Positions 17,135 through 26,579 of a stretch of DNA of 64,000 bases are shown piece by piece; within the stretch, counting starts at the first letter, position 1; every line of letters starts with the position of its first letter. Below the pieces are notes generated by a model. That model was given only the letters and a program-made list of their open reading frames with translations, was not told where the DNA came from and did not search any database. Made by a program: the position numbers and the translations under genes. The DNA comes from Flagellimonas oceani (GTDB lineage: Bacteria; Bacteroidota; Bacteroidia; Flavobacteriales; Flavobacteriaceae): contig NZ_CP049616.1 of NCBI RefSeq assembly GCF_011068285.1, positions 3,018,501-3,082,500 of the forward strand, written 5' to 3'.

Positions 17135-18907
17135 TTATTCAGGAACGATATCGTTAGCCGAGGTGGCATATAATCCCAAAAGACATCCTGTAAAACCTCC
17201 TGCCACATCAGTTGATAGAATATCTCCAGAGACCACTCCTCCCACTGTCTTAAATGTGGAACCGTCATTGGAATATGCAAATTCATACTTATCTCCATTG
17301 GCTTTTATTTGAAGTTCCAGTTCGCCATCGTAATCTATTTTTTCACTAGCCAATACTTCGGATATGATTTCTCCCCTCCTGTTAGGCCACTTGTTCTTTT
17401 CCAGAACCATATAATAGTCCTTACCTTTCTTGGTGATTCCGAAAACATAGTTTGAACCTTCGTTCTGAAGGGCGACCACACCGGCCAAATCGTTTTCCGA
17501 TTTGGGTCTGTATTCCATCGTAGTGGTAAAAGAAAAAGTATTATGCTGTTGTCTGTAGAACAAAGTAGAGGTGGGCTTTACTTCCTTAATATTGGTTTCG
17601 AAAGGGGTAATTTCCACACCTTTTTTGGTCTGCTCCATAAAGGCTTCCCGCGGTCCCCGAAGTCCTATCCATCGGTAGTCCAGATTTTCTTCACTGAAAT
17701 CTTCCGTATAGGTGAAATTTCCATTCGGCAGATAACCGTTCTTCCCAGTTCTGTTGGTCACACCTTCGGGCATTTCAAGTTTAGGTTCCAAGGGAACCAG
17801 ACCATTTTCAAAAACAGGATATTCCCCGGACCAATCCACAGGTAAAATAAAGGTTTCACGACCCGTATTCACTCTATTTTCTTCATTGGGTCGTACAGCC
17901 AAAAACACTCCATAATATTCATCGTCCGGTCCTTGGACCAAGTCGGCATGACCTGCCCAATCCACTTTGTTCTTTCTGTCCTTAGGAAAATACCGCTGTG
18001 TCAATATTGGATTACTGGGTGCAGGAACATAGGGACCTTTTGGGCTATCGCTCTTAAATACAACCTCACTATGCCATCCCCCGGTACCGCCTTCAGCACA
18101 CATAAGGTAGTAACTGCCATTCTTTTTATAAATGTGCGGTGCTTCAATCCAGATAGGCTTTTCGGAAATATCAACGCCTCCATCCACAATAATCTTGTCG
18201 GTCCCTTCAACAACTTGGTCTTTTTCTACATCGTACTCCCAAATTTTGATGACCCTATGTCCGCTGTACAGTTCCTTGCCCTTATCCGGGGCGTCGTTGT
18301 GAACAATGTACCCTTTGCCGTCTTCATCAAAAAATATGGACGGGTCAATGCCCCCAAAATTCAGTTTAATCGGATCGCTCCAGCCCTGTTTTGGGTCTTT
18401 GGTCTTCACCACAATATTGCCCAGTCCACCTGCAAAGGCGGTAACGATCATGTAAAAAGTATCGTTATTTGGGTTGTAAGTGATTCCCGGTGCATAAACG
18501 CCCTGACTTATTCCTGTATCGTGAACGTCCAATTGAGAGGTTCTATCAAGAACATGCCCCAACTGAGTCCAATTGACCAAATCGTTGGAATGGAAAATCG
18601 GAACCCCGGGAAACATGGCAAAGGAGGAACATACCAAATAGTAGTCATCTCCCTTTCTTGTAATGGCAGGGTCCGGGTAACATCCCTGTAAAATTGGAGT
18701 ATAGAACTCGTTATCCTGTAAAGGGTTGTCCAAGTAAACTTGGTCGTTACCCTCATACACCACTTTGGTGAATACAGGGATGTTGTTTGCTTTCTTGGGT
18801 TTTGGGCCTGTAATTTCATCGTCCACCGAAAAGGAGTACAATCCCGCTACTGCGGCCAATAGCAAAATGGCCGTGATTCTTTTGAGGTTTTGTTTGATTT
18901 TTTCCAT
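17135..18907 (-). CDS. GH43 glycosidase with beta-sandwich C-terminal domain
   Basis: A 590-residue protein with an N-terminal membrane/signal segment (ITAILLLAAVAGLYSF). The five-bladed GH43 catalytic triad is visible: Asp79 in GCYPDPAITRKGDDYYL, Asp188 in GGIDPSIFFDEDG and Glu255 in WIEAPHIYKKNGSYYL. The segment from about residue 400 on (ENLDYRWIGLRGP ... SYVFGITKKGKDYY-like strands) is the concanavalin-like domain found in beta-xylosidase/arabinofuranosidase members. It likely removes xylose or arabinofuranose from xylo-oligosaccharides in the periplasm. It lies between GH51 and CE6-GH97 with short gaps, consistent with one transcript. GH43 subfamily and exact specificity are not resolved. 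Confidence 0.88.
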   Translation of the reverse strand: MEKIKQNLKRITAILLLAAVAGLYSFSVDDEITGPKPKKANNIPVFTKVVYEGNDQVYLDNPLQDNEFYTPILQGCYPDPAITRKGDDYYLVCSSFAMFPGVPIFHSNDLVNWTQLGHVLDRTSQLDVHDTGISQGVYAPGITYNPNNDTFYMIVTAFAGGLGNIVVKTKDPKQGWSDPIKLNFGGIDPSIFFDEDGKGYIVHNDAPDKGKELYSGHRVIKIWEYDVEKDQVVEGTDKIIVDGGVDISEKPIWIEAPHIYKKNGSYYLMCAEGGTGGWHSEVVFKSDSPKGPYVPAPSNPILTQRYFPKDRKNKVDWAGHADLVQGPDDEYYGVFLAVRPNEENRVNTGRETFILPVDWSGEYPVFENGLVPLEPKLEMPEGVTNRTGKNGYLPNGNFTYTEDFSEENLDYRWIGLRGPREAFMEQTKKGVEITPFETNIKEVKPTSTLFYRQQHNTFSFTTTMEYRPKSENDLAGVVALQNEGSNYVFGITKKGKDYYMVLEKNKWPNRRGEIISEVLASEKIDYDGELELQIKANGDKYEFAYSNDGSTFKTVGGVVSGDILSTDVAGGFTGCLLGLYATSANDIVPE

Positions 18908-18943
18908 GTTGATTTAGTATTGCTGTTGTGAGTTTTTTTAAGT

Positions 18944-20929
18944 TTATGTCTTTGTCCTTATTCTGATGACGCTCAATGACATTGCAGGTGCTGAATATGT
19001 AAAATTCTTGTCCACACTGTACGCCTTAGTGACCGGAACAACATTGCCAGGATCTTCAATAGTGTTTTCAGCCTCAGGGTCTCCTGTAAGCACAGTCAAT
19101 TTTGCATTGCCTCCCCTATTTTTAAATTTGGAAAGGTTTACCTCCATGTTTTTTGGCACTTTTCCCGCATTGACCATTTTTAGTATCACATCTCCTGTCT
19201 TGCTATCCATCACCGTAGAAGCCGCCAATGTGGTATCCTTCTTAGAAAATTTGACCACATTTTCATAGTAGTGATCACCGCTATTTTTCATGAAAAGCTT
19301 TTGTACATAAAAATTTGGGGTTGGGCACAACGTGGTATTATCAAAAAACACCATATCGGTTGACCATTGGGTATGTCCTTTTTTGGCCAGTAACGGCGCG
19401 TAGGAGGCCATTCTGACCACATCCCCATTTCTTTCAATGGCTGTTAAATGGACCGCTTCTGCTATGGCATTATAGAGTTTGTTGCCCCATGAGGCATATT
19501 CCCCCAAATACACTTGGGCTTTTTTTCGATCGTATGCATCATACCGTTCTTGGTTGCCCAAATACCAATCCGGCTCAATATAATAGTGTTCATCCACCAT
19601 GGGAAGCCTTAATTTGTTGCTTAGTTCCCATCCCTTGTCAAAATCCTCCCCTTCCAAAAATGGGCCAACGGTCCCAATGACCGTGATTTCTGGATGTTTT
19701 TCTTTTACCGCTTCGTAGAGCATGGTAAACCGTTCCTTAAATTCTGGGGTCATTTTGTCTTCATTTCCAATGCCCACATATTCCAGGTTGAAGGGTTCCG
19801 GGTGACCTGCGGCCGCTCTTTTACTGCCCCATTTTGATGTAGCGGGCCCATTGGCCCATTCAATCAAATCCAATACTTCCTGAATATATTCATCCATCTC
19901 GTCCATGGGAAGTGCCCGTTGCCCTTTTCCTCCAATTCTCCACGTACCTCCCGAATTCTGGCAACTCACCCCAGCGGGTACCACGGGTACAGGTTTTGCC
20001 CCGATATCCTCACAGAACTGGAAATATTCAAAATATCCCAAACCTGCCGTTTGGTGATACCCCCAGATATTGCGCTGTTCCACGCGCTGTTCAATGGGCC
20101 CAATGGTATTTTTCCACCGGTACATATTGTGCAAACCGTCTCCGTGCACCAGACACCCGCCCGGAAAACGAACGAACTTGGGCTCCATATCCGCTAAAAG
20201 CTGGGCCATATCCGCCCTTAATCCGTTGGGACGGTTCTTAAAGGTTTTCTCAGGGAAAAGTGAAACCACATCCATGGCAAATTTGCCTTTGGTCGTGGCC
20301 AAGATGACCAGGTGGGTGGTGTCCCTGCTTTGTGAAGGCACCAAAGTTGTAGTGTATTTTTCCCAATTTTTGGCTGTGCTCTGTATTTTGTTTTCCGCCA
20401 AAACAGTACCATCTGTGCCTTGCAAACCAATGTCCAAGGTTATAGGGCTTTCACTCAATTGTTTTAGAAACACAGAGAAATTATAGGTATCGCCTTCCTT
20501 GACCACCATTCCATCGAAGCCCAAATTTTTGACCCCTACACCAGACTTTCCTTCGTGTTCTTCATAATTGCCGATAAATTCAGCATCAACGACAACATAA
20601 TGTGGGTTGTTTTTATGAACGGGGTTTGAGGTCTCCACACTGATTTTTCCATAGGAATATCCGGGTTCCATGTATTCCCAAAACGAAAACGGATTCCATC
20701 CCTGTTGTTCGGTGGGATCATATTCAAAGGATCTATTTTGAACCATTTCGGCATATATGCCACCATCTGCGGCATAGTTGATGTCCTCAAAAAAGAGACC
20801 CAATAATTCATCACTGATCTCTTTGCCCCCTTTTGGTACTTGGGCATGTACAAAACAACCTGTTGAAATGAGGACAAATGCCAGTATAACAAAGGTTCGG
20901 TAATCTAGAATCTTTACATTCATTTTCAT
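18944..20929 (-). CDS. GH51 alpha-L-arabinofuranosidase
   Basis: A 661-residue exported enzyme. After the signal peptide comes GLFFEDINYAADGGIYAE, the family's N-terminal signature. A carbohydrate-binding-like beta-sandwich (about residues 75-225) is followed by the (beta/alpha)8 barrel starting KFVRFPGGCLVHGD. The acid/base is Glu390 in YVGIGNED and the nucleophile Glu477 in VYLGEYAS. GH51 members release alpha-1,2- or alpha-1,3-linked arabinofuranose from arabinoxylan or arabinan. The C-terminal beta-sandwich matches the usual GH51 layout. The gene is 11 bases from the GH127 gene upstream, so the pair can remove both alpha- and beta-linked arabinofuranose. Confidence 0.92.
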   Translation of the reverse strand: MKMNVKILDYRTFVILAFVLISTGCFVHAQVPKGGKEISDELLGLFFEDINYAADGGIYAEMVQNRSFEYDPTEQQGWNPFSFWEYMEPGYSYGKISVETSNPVHKNNPHYVVVDAEFIGNYEEHEGKSGVGVKNLGFDGMVVKEGDTYNFSVFLKQLSESPITLDIGLQGTDGTVLAENKIQSTAKNWEKYTTTLVPSQSRDTTHLVILATTKGKFAMDVVSLFPEKTFKNRPNGLRADMAQLLADMEPKFVRFPGGCLVHGDGLHNMYRWKNTIGPIEQRVEQRNIWGYHQTAGLGYFEYFQFCEDIGAKPVPVVPAGVSCQNSGGTWRIGGKGQRALPMDEMDEYIQEVLDLIEWANGPATSKWGSKRAAAGHPEPFNLEYVGIGNEDKMTPEFKERFTMLYEAVKEKHPEITVIGTVGPFLEGEDFDKGWELSNKLRLPMVDEHYYIEPDWYLGNQERYDAYDRKKAQVYLGEYASWGNKLYNAIAEAVHLTAIERNGDVVRMASYAPLLAKKGHTQWSTDMVFFDNTTLCPTPNFYVQKLFMKNSGDHYYENVVKFSKKDTTLAASTVMDSKTGDVILKMVNAGKVPKNMEVNLSKFKNRGGNAKLTVLTGDPEAENTIEDPGNVVPVTKAYSVDKNFTYSAPAMSLSVIRIRTKT

Positions 20930-20940
20930 GCTATTTCTAC

Positions 20941-23334
20941 TTAATTGGGTCTTACCAAACGTACGTCGTACACTGCGCTGACCGTACTGTTGGGGTGTGC
21001 TATAAATTTCACACGGACAAATTCTTTTCCTTCTAAAAGTGACTCAGGCACGGGGTACATCTCTTGCTTGAATTGACTGATGTTGTATTTTTTGGTATTG
21101 TCCACCGTTGCCAACTTTTCATCATCAACATAGATGTCGAACTTGCGTTGGCCCCATTCAAATCCCCAGTAGCGTACCAACAGATTCAGATTGGATTCTG
21201 AACCTGTGGCCATTTTATAACTGAAGTATCCTTCGTCCCTTGCCTCGCGCCAAAAATCATCATGCGAATTACCTGAATTGGATTTGGCCTCTTCCATATA
21301 GTGATCGGATTCTGGCTGTTGCTCTCCTGTGGCCACATGGTCGACCGTCCTTCTCTCCAATTCAATTTTCTTCTTCTCCATATTGGACAATGAATCTAAA
21401 TATCCCTTGTATCCAGATTCAGATAGCGTCAGCCAATACATCATATATCGGGCATCATGAATTTGATAAAAAGGCTCCAATTCAAGTTCTTGGAGATTGA
21501 CCATTTTTACATCCAGCTTATGGTGAAGGGGCTTTCCTTGTACAGGAATTAGTTTGTCCGCAATGGTTCTTAAATCATCTTCAATAAGAATGGGAGCTTG
21601 ATCCAATGGCAAGCGTTCTCCTCCGGCATATTGTCCAAAACGGCTATCATCTGCAATAAGACCCTTTAGGTCTTCGGTTCCTGTTTTGGCACCCAATAAA
21701 ATGGGGCCATGAAAAAATGCCACGTATTGGGGAATATTGGGCAAACGTTCGATATGGTTTTTCATGGGAAGCGAAATTTCGACCTCATCACCCTTTTTCC
21801 ATGTTCTTGCTATCGGAATATAGGAAGATGGTATGGCGGCATGCTCGTACTCCTCCCCATTAATTCTTATTTTGAAAGCTTCTTTGGCGACCCAACCGGG
21901 GTAACGAATCAACAGTTCGAAGTTTGCATCCCCTTCGGTAAAAGTCAATCTCGTCGTCTCACCGTTTGGAAAATCCGTTTCCTGTTTTAGCTTGATTCCT
22001 TTTTCCTTCCAATCCAATTCAGACGAGATAAACAAATTGACATATAGTGCATCTTGATTGTGGGAATAAATAAACTGGTTGTATTTGCCGTGGTTTTCCA
22101 TTCCTGTGCCCACACAGCACCACATCGCTTCGTTGGGCGCCGAATATACTCGGTAATGTCTTGGTCGAGCCGAGGTAAAATACACGTAACCTCCATGCTC
22201 TGGATGTTGTGTTGATAAAATATGATTATACAGCGTTTTCTCGTAATAATCCGCGTATTTCGCGTTGGGAAACTTACGGAACAATCCTTCGGTCAACTTG
22301 AGCATGTTGTAGGAGTTGCAGGATTCAGGCCCATCATCCTCGGTCACATAATCTATACTGGATGCCACGCTCGGAAAGTGCTCCTTTCTGCTGTTTCCCC
22401 CAAAGGCCAAACTCCTATTGTTCACCACTGTCTCCCAAAAATAGGTGCTGGCGGCTTCGAACTTATCGGCATCGTCCAATTCCGCGATTCGGTCAAAACC
22501 AATGAATTTGGGAATTTGGGTGTTTGCATGCTTATTGTCGAGGTTGTCTATTCCTTGTGAGAGCGGGTCCAAAACCTGTTTGTGGGAAAATCGTTTGGCA
22601 GCTTTCAAATATTTCTCATCTCCCGAAATTTGATAGGCATCGGCATAACTCTCATTAATGCCCCCATGCTCCATGTCCAGCATGCGTTGCATCTGTTCCT
22701 CATTGAGTCCATCGGTCAGTTCTATCCCCCAATCACAAAATTTCAGGAAAATTTCCTTGGCCATAACATTGTCCCCGTATATGTAGGCATCTCTAAGGCC
22801 TGCATACATTTTATGTAGGTTATACCAGGGTGCCCATGAGGAAAAATACACTTTGAAATCTCCCTTTTTAAAGGATGACCAAAGTTTTGCACTGTTCGGA
22901 AATCCTCCCGCATAGCCTTTTCCCCATTCTTGATTGTTCTTGGTATTCGCATCTTGACATTTTTTCAATTCGGCGACTATATGATCCATGCGTCGTTTAC
23001 ACTCCATATTTCCTGTGGATGCATAGTTCATGGCCATAGCGGACAGGTAATGTCCACCAACGTGACCATCCAATCCTTCCCAGTTGGGATAAGCAGGGGC
23101 TTTGGGTTCCAATCCGGCCTCTTTACGATAGGGGGCCAACAATCTGTCCGGGTCATATTTAAGGAGTACTTCAATGTTCAAATCTCGGGCATCTTTGAAC
23201 GGACCATCCAGCAGTTCAACATCGCCAAGTGAAAACTCATTTGGATACAGTTTTTCCTGGGCCTGTCCAAATTGTAGACAAACAACTGTGCAAACTAGCA
23301 ATACGGGTATTTTGGCTTTCATTGTCTTACTCAT
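20941..23334 (-). CDS. GH127-family beta-L-arabinofuranosidase (DUF1680)
   Basis: A 797-residue protein with a signal peptide (CLQFGQAQ). The N-terminal region begins FSLGDVELLDGPFKDARD and GLDGHVGGHYLSAMA, typical of GH127. The zinc site of the family is complete: Glu337 and Cys339 in GPESCNSYNML, and Cys406-Cys407 in MWCCVGTGMENHGKY. In characterised GH127 enzymes one of these cysteines acts as nucleophile. It should release beta-L-arabinofuranose from non-reducing ends. That is an unusual substituent for plain xylan, which hints at a complex arabinoxylan or a glycoprotein glycan. The C-terminal 150 residues form additional beta domains. Confidence 0.88.
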   Translation of the reverse strand: MSKTMKAKIPVLLVCTVVCLQFGQAQEKLYPNEFSLGDVELLDGPFKDARDLNIEVLLKYDPDRLLAPYRKEAGLEPKAPAYPNWEGLDGHVGGHYLSAMAMNYASTGNMECKRRMDHIVAELKKCQDANTKNNQEWGKGYAGGFPNSAKLWSSFKKGDFKVYFSSWAPWYNLHKMYAGLRDAYIYGDNVMAKEIFLKFCDWGIELTDGLNEEQMQRMLDMEHGGINESYADAYQISGDEKYLKAAKRFSHKQVLDPLSQGIDNLDNKHANTQIPKFIGFDRIAELDDADKFEAASTYFWETVVNNRSLAFGGNSRKEHFPSVASSIDYVTEDDGPESCNSYNMLKLTEGLFRKFPNAKYADYYEKTLYNHILSTQHPEHGGYVYFTSARPRHYRVYSAPNEAMWCCVGTGMENHGKYNQFIYSHNQDALYVNLFISSELDWKEKGIKLKQETDFPNGETTRLTFTEGDANFELLIRYPGWVAKEAFKIRINGEEYEHAAIPSSYIPIARTWKKGDEVEISLPMKNHIERLPNIPQYVAFFHGPILLGAKTGTEDLKGLIADDSRFGQYAGGERLPLDQAPILIEDDLRTIADKLIPVQGKPLHHKLDVKMVNLQELELEPFYQIHDARYMMYWLTLSESGYKGYLDSLSNMEKKKIELERRTVDHVATGEQQPESDHYMEEAKSNSGNSHDDFWREARDEGYFSYKMATGSESNLNLLVRYWGFEWGQRKFDIYVDDEKLATVDNTKKYNISQFKQEMYPVPESLLEGKEFVRVKFIAHPNSTVSAVYDVRLVRPN

Positions 23335-23365
23335 TTATGTGGTTTTGCATTGTTCGCCGAACTTT

Positions 23366-24946
23366 TTATTCCATCTCATTTACCCACTCTTTCCCTTCGG
23401 GACTTCTACGCCATTCAAAATAATTGTCAAGCACCTTTAATGATGCCTCACTCGGAACTGGACCCAAATGGGGGCTTTGTTCAAAATACATCACTTTGGG
23501 ATTTTCCTCAGAAAAGGCAGGCCACTCAGGTACATTCTCTCCGTTCGGGTCTCCATATTTGGCAAAATTTGTCCAATAGGTGCCCATAGCTTCGGATATA
23601 GCACTGTCAGATGTGGACAAATCTGGATTGTTTTGATCTAGGTTTTGAAAGACATAAGGGACTTCTTGTGCATGTGGGGAGCCGTATCCATATTTGGGTG
23701 AATCTTCCGGATATTCAGGATGTTGATCAAAATAATACAGGTACACCTTTGAGTCCCCTGTCCTGGATTGAAGGCGTGCCCAACTCCAGGTATGCCATCC
23801 AAAAGCGGCATCGCGGGCCAAATCACGGGCTGTTTTAGGAATGGTATTTTCACCGACAGGATAGGCTTCCAATAAATCCTTTGCATACTTTCCATAGCGC
23901 TTCTCTACGTTTGAAACAAAACTTTGAACGTCCTTTTCCCGAGTAAAACTTGCTCCTTCGTCGGAGTTGTAGCCTATAAGAACGGGTACATCGTTGTAAT
24001 CCCCTTTTTCATATAGTTTGAACTGATCATCTGGGATGACATATCCATCGATGATGGGCCAAGCACCGCCCATGCCCATACCGAGAGGGAGTTTGTCCGC
24101 AGGTAATTTTCTAAGTTCCTGCAAAGATGATGCTCCGGCATTTTCAGCATAGGCAACCCCTTCTTTTTCGGCCATGGAGAGTGTTTTCATATTCTCCCCA
24201 GGAAACGTAACCGGTCGAGAAGGCCCAAAGGAACCGCCACTTTGGGAAATCGCCCCTTGAAAAAGACCATTGGCCAATGGGGAAGCACAGAGCATGCTTA
24301 CCGAAATACCTCCTGCTGATTCTCCGAAAATGGTAATCTTATCTGGGTCACCACCAAAGGCAGCAATATTTTCTTTGACCCATTTTAGGCCTGCGATCTG
24401 GTCTTGTATTCCATAGTTTCCCGATACCTTGTCGGGACTCTCCTTACTGAGCTCTGGATGTGCCAAAAAGCCCAGCTGCCCTACACGGTAGGCAATACTG
24501 ACCAACACAACTCCTTTTTTGGCCAAGGCCGCACCATCGTAAACAGGTTCTGATGTGGCTCCAAAACTGAAGCCACCCCCATAGATCCAGACCAGAACCG
24601 GGATTTTTTCCCCTGAGGAAGTAGCTGGTGTCCATATGTTAAGGTAAAGACAGTCTTCGCTATTGCCCTTCTGATCATTCCCTTGAACGGGAGCGGGAGC
24701 AAATTTTGTAGTTTCTTTTACACCGTCCCAAGATGTTGGGGGCTGTGGTGCCTTCCATCTCAAATCGCCTACGGGAGGTGCTGCAAAAGGAACACCTTTA
24801 AAAACCGTAAGTCCATCTTCAACGGTCCCCTGTACCTTTCCGTATTTGGTATTGACCACTCCCGGAGTGTCGTCTTCCTTTTTCTCACTACAGGCAAAAA
24901 CTATCGATGCCATTATTACCGTGATTATAATTTGCTTCATTTTCAT
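23366..24946 (-). CDS. Type-B carboxylesterase lipoprotein
   Basis: A 526-residue alpha/beta hydrolase with a lipobox (SIVFACSEK, Cys19). The catalytic triad is readable: Ser210 in FGESAGGISVS, Glu330 in NSDEGASF and His425 in GSPHAQEVPYVF. The oxyanion-hole motif is YGGGFSFGA, and the EDCLYLNIW signature of the para-nitrobenzyl-esterase/cholinesterase group is present. Inside a xylan PUL it probably removes ester-linked decorations from imported oligosaccharides. Acetyl, feruloyl and 4-O-methylglucuronoyl esters are all possible and the sequence does not decide. It lies between GH43 and GH127 with gaps of 49 and 31 bases. Confidence 0.85.
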   Translation of the reverse strand: MKMKQIIITVIMASIVFACSEKKEDDTPGVVNTKYGKVQGTVEDGLTVFKGVPFAAPPVGDLRWKAPQPPTSWDGVKETTKFAPAPVQGNDQKGNSEDCLYLNIWTPATSSGEKIPVLVWIYGGGFSFGATSEPVYDGAALAKKGVVLVSIAYRVGQLGFLAHPELSKESPDKVSGNYGIQDQIAGLKWVKENIAAFGGDPDKITIFGESAGGISVSMLCASPLANGLFQGAISQSGGSFGPSRPVTFPGENMKTLSMAEKEGVAYAENAGASSLQELRKLPADKLPLGMGMGGAWPIIDGYVIPDDQFKLYEKGDYNDVPVLIGYNSDEGASFTREKDVQSFVSNVEKRYGKYAKDLLEAYPVGENTIPKTARDLARDAAFGWHTWSWARLQSRTGDSKVYLYYFDQHPEYPEDSPKYGYGSPHAQEVPYVFQNLDQNNPDLSTSDSAISEAMGTYWTNFAKYGDPNGENVPEWPAFSEENPKVMYFEQSPHLGPVPSEASLKVLDNYFEWRRSPEGKEWVNEME

Positions 24947-24995
24947 GCTATTTTATTTAATGGTCTTCTTCATATGGCCCAATTAAATTTGTATC

Positions 24996-26579
24996 CTAGT
25001 CCAAACTTACCGTCAGTTCATCTTTTATTCTGAAGAAATCAAAATCTACATACCCTCCTGGATTTTTGGTCGCATAATTGAAAAGCCCAAAACGATAACC
25101 CATAAAATGCGGCAGGGTATAGGACATTTGCAATTCCGATCCTATTTTCTTCCACTCCTTATTGTCCAGACTATAATAGAACGAAGCCACGTCCTTCAGG
25201 TCCGTAAAATCACAAGCGGCCTTTAAGTAGACTGTTTTTTGATCTATCGGTAATTCCTCCATGATTTTTTCACCTTCGTTGTTCCCTAAAACCATTACGA
25301 TTTTCTTGTTCCCTTTTACATTGGCAACACCTGCCCAGCCATAGTTTTTTTGTAAAAGAGCCAAACCAGCTTTGTCTCCCTCATTCATATTGGAAATGTC
25401 CATAGCAATAGTCCCTTCGCATACAGGACCAATGGTACGCTGCGTAAGGGTGTTCCTGGTTTCAACCAATGAGTTGTCCGTACGCCCTGTAATCAACCTA
25501 AGAAACCCTTTTCGGTGGGAAAGTGACCATAGACTGTCTACCGGATTGTGGTTCCACTGCCAGACCAGTGGCAGCTCCCTATCTGTCTTTTTTCTTTTGA
25601 ACTCATCGGAGTTTACAATTCCAGGGATCCAACCTTTACCAGATGGAAGGTCCAACGTATCGGGCACTTTTCCATCAACTCCTAAAACGGGCCAGCCATC
25701 TTCCCAGGCAACGGGCAGTAGGTAGGGGATTCTTCCAACAGATCCATAATCCCTGAACAAATAGGAGAACCATCTTCCGTCAGGTGTATCAATGAGTCCT
25801 CCCTGGGCGATGCCCCTATCTTGCAATGCTACTTTACCTTCGTAGGGTCCTGTGATCTTATCGGAACGGTAAATAAGTACGGTTCGCATCCCACCTTGGG
25901 GCCATGTGATGTTGAAAAGGTAATATTTGCCGTTGACCTTAAAAAGTTGTGATCCTTCTGCTCCCAACATGATATTCTCTCCTGCCGGGGCGCTGGCATT
26001 TTCCAACAATACCTTTTTGGTTTCTTCCTTGATACCCGAAAAATCAGCTTTGAGTTCGGCCATCATTAATTTACCATTGCCCCAAATCATATAAATTTTT
26101 CCATCGTCATCAAAAAAAACGGTCAGGTCATGGTAAGATGGCTCAAAGGTCTGTACCTTCCACGTTCCATTTTCAATATCGTTTGTGGAATAGACATATG
26201 TTTTTCCAGTGGTCGCGGCAAATGTAAATACATAGAATGTTCCGTTGTGATAACGAATACAACTGGCCCATGACCCCCTGCCATAGGCATTTTTGCCATT
26301 TTCCAAATTAAGGGCATCCACTTCGCCCAATCGGTCATAGGCATAATTGACAATCTTCCAATTGACCAGGTCCGTTGATTTCATGATGGGCACTCCCGGG
26401 CTCATATGCATTGTGGTGCTGCTCATGTAGTAATTGTCGCCCACTCGGACCATAGAGGCATCGGGTACATCGGCAAAAATAATGGGGTTGGTGGCCTTCT
26501 TCATTTGGGACTGTCCCGAAAAACCAAAAAACAGCAAAATCGTTATTTGAACAAAAAGATGTGCTTTTCTCATGGTCAA
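24996..26579 (-). CDS. GH43 glycosidase, beta-xylosidase/arabinofuranosidase type
   Basis: A 527-residue exported protein (signal FFGFSGQSQ). The catalytic base is read as Asp40 in [18 protein letters not shown], the pKa modulator as Asp151 in [14 protein letters not shown] and the acid as Glu208 in [18 protein letters not shown]. From about residue 330 a second beta-sandwich (DUF1349-like, with [21 protein letters not shown] near the end) follows. The sequence differs strongly from the other two GH43 genes here, so the three probably have separate specificities. Its ATG overlaps the GH95 stop by four bases. A second ATG two codons in is equally possible as start. Confidence 0.87.
   Translation of the reverse strand: MTMRKAHLFVQITILLFFGFSGQSQMKKATNPIIFADVPDASMVRVGDNYYMSSTTMHMSPGVPIMKSTDLVNWKIVNYAYDRLGEVDALNLENGKNAYGRGSWASCIRYHNGTFYVFTFAATTGKTYVYSTNDIENGTWKVQTFEPSYHDLTVFFDDDGKIYMIWGNGKLMMAELKADFSGIKEETKKVLLENASAPAGENIMLGAEGSQLFKVNGKYYLFNITWPQGGMRTVLIYRSDKITGPYEGKVALQDRGIAQGGLIDTPDGRWFSYLFRDYGSVGRIPYLLPVAWEDGWPVLGVDGKVPDTLDLPSGKGWIPGIVNSDEFKRKKTDRELPLVWQWNHNPVDSLWSLSHRKGFLRLITGRTDNSLVETRNTLTQRTIGPVCEGTIAMDISNMNEGDKAGLALLQKNYGWAGVANVKGNKKIVMVLGNNEGEKIMEELPIDQKTVYLKAACDFTDLKDVASFYYSLDNKEWKKIGSELQMSYTLPHFMGYRFGLFNYATKNPGGYVDFDFFRIKDELTVSLD

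Noticed and set aside
17933..18691. Plus-strand open frame of 252 codons opposite the GH43 gene.
   Set aside because: It is antisense to well-conserved GH43 motifs and shows no protein-family signature.
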